Of a DNA stretch of 64,000 bases, positions 63,203-64,000 are shown one piece after another. The notes beneath the pieces are model-generated. The model did not search any database. It was not told where the DNA came from and saw nothing but the letters and a program-made list of their open reading frames with translations. How positions within the stretch are numbered: the first letter of the stretch is position 1; each line of letters begins with the position of its first letter. The stretch spans positions 1,557,501-1,621,500 of the forward strand of contig NC_092187.1 in assembly GCF_043641665.1 (NCBI RefSeq), in the 5' to 3' direction. Origin of the DNA: Enoplosus armatus (lineage: Eukaryota; Chordata; Actinopteri; Centrarchiformes; Enoplosidae). The translations under genes and the position numbers were made by a program.

Positions 63203-64000
63203 ACGCACACGTAGACCCCTGCCAAACTCTTGCTGGGTGAATGATGATGGGGTGATGAGGGGAAAGAGTGAGGCAAGTGGGATACAGAGAGAGAGAGAGG
63301 AGATGGAGAGAGAAAAAAAAAGGGGGGTGGGGGGGGTGGTAGGAAGGAGAGACAGAGGGGAGGGCTAAGGGTCAACAGCGCTCTTGTCACCACTAATGAG
63401 GCCTCAACCCAGAGAGAGAGAGCAAGACAGCGAGACGGAGATCATCTGAATCCAGCTCTTTGGATTGCCCATTAACCATGGACCATATTGTGGTTCCAGA
63501 AGAGATGTGGTACTGGGGCGAACACGTTACCAACATTACCACACACACACACACACACACACCACACACACACACACACACACCGTATATAATACTCCTG
63601 TTTTACTGTATATATGCTACGTAACGTGACATACCACGAGTTCAGGTTCACGTCAGCCTCGTAAAACATCGTAAAATCCATCGCGCCACGTTAAACTGCA
63701 CAACGTGTCAGTTGGGACCGACCCCCCCCCCCCCTCCCCCCCCCGTCAGAAGCACACGGGTGCGCGTCCAGTCATTAGAAATGAAAAAACGCGCTAAGAC
63801 ATAAACAACAGGCAGGCAAACAGAAGCAGATACACAAATGAGAGAAGACGAAGTAGCAGCAGATGTAGCAGTATATGATCAAACATGAAAAACAAAGAGA
63901 GTGAGACACTCAGCTGATATAAAGCGATACTAAAGCAAGCAGACTGAACAGATAAAGGAGCTGAAGGCTTTGAGGACATTAAAAGAACATACACACATGT
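63060..64000. other. Presumed intron, simple repeats
   Basis: CA at 63151-63201, GA at 63286-63298, G-rich near 63325-63337, CA at 63540-63583 with one interruption, and C runs at 63722-63743. No gene recognised. Confidence 0.5.

Overview
The window looks like nuclear DNA of a ray-finned fish, most likely a percomorph. The signs are very dense CA/TG, CT/GA and AT microsatellites, many long poly-G/poly-C runs, low coding density, GT-AG splice signals, and several interspersed repeats that I recognise from memory as common in percomorph genomes. Nothing suggests a prokaryote or a virus. There is no operon structure, CRISPR array, rRNA gene or convincing tRNA gene.

The only host coding sequence I can support strongly is one 132-bp exon on the minus strand (12618-12749). 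It encodes 44 codons from the end of the sema domain of a class A plexin, closest to the A1/A3 type. It has a good acceptor and donor and is phase 0 at both ends. Everything else therefore reads most simply as minus-strand plexin intron: about 51 kb upstream of the exon (12750-64000) and at least 12.6 kb downstream (1-12617). I found no second plexin exon. I cannot exclude small exons or nested genes, and one CpG-rich coding-like stretch (about 52389-52549, minus) deserves attention.

The rest is repeats. 1-5 kb holds a percomorph dispersed repeat split by a younger insertion with a visible 7-bp target duplication, a minus-strand LINE 3' tail and a foldback element. 8-9 kb has a second foldback copy. 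10.7-11.8 kb is a broken PiggyBac transposase gene. 13-25 kb is microsatellite-dense. 21.8-22.0 kb is a percomorph dispersed repeat. 24.9, 32.3-32.8 and 40.3 kb carry further fragments of the 1-kb family, all in the opposite orientation. 38.2-38.5 and 48.3-48.5 kb are MITE-like elements with terminal inverted repeats. 51.1-51.4 and 58.6-58.8 kb are other dispersed repeats. 60.8-61.3 kb is an L2-like LINE remnant with a reverse transcriptase motif and the hexamer 3' tail. An assembly gap of 200 N lies at 62860-63059.

Names given to fish repeats rest on memory of their consensus, not on a search. No complete gene is present, so no pathway can be reconstructed. The biology to extract concerns plexin-A splicing (a CA tract 12 nt past the donor and an in-frame alternative donor inside the exon) and the intron's repeat history.
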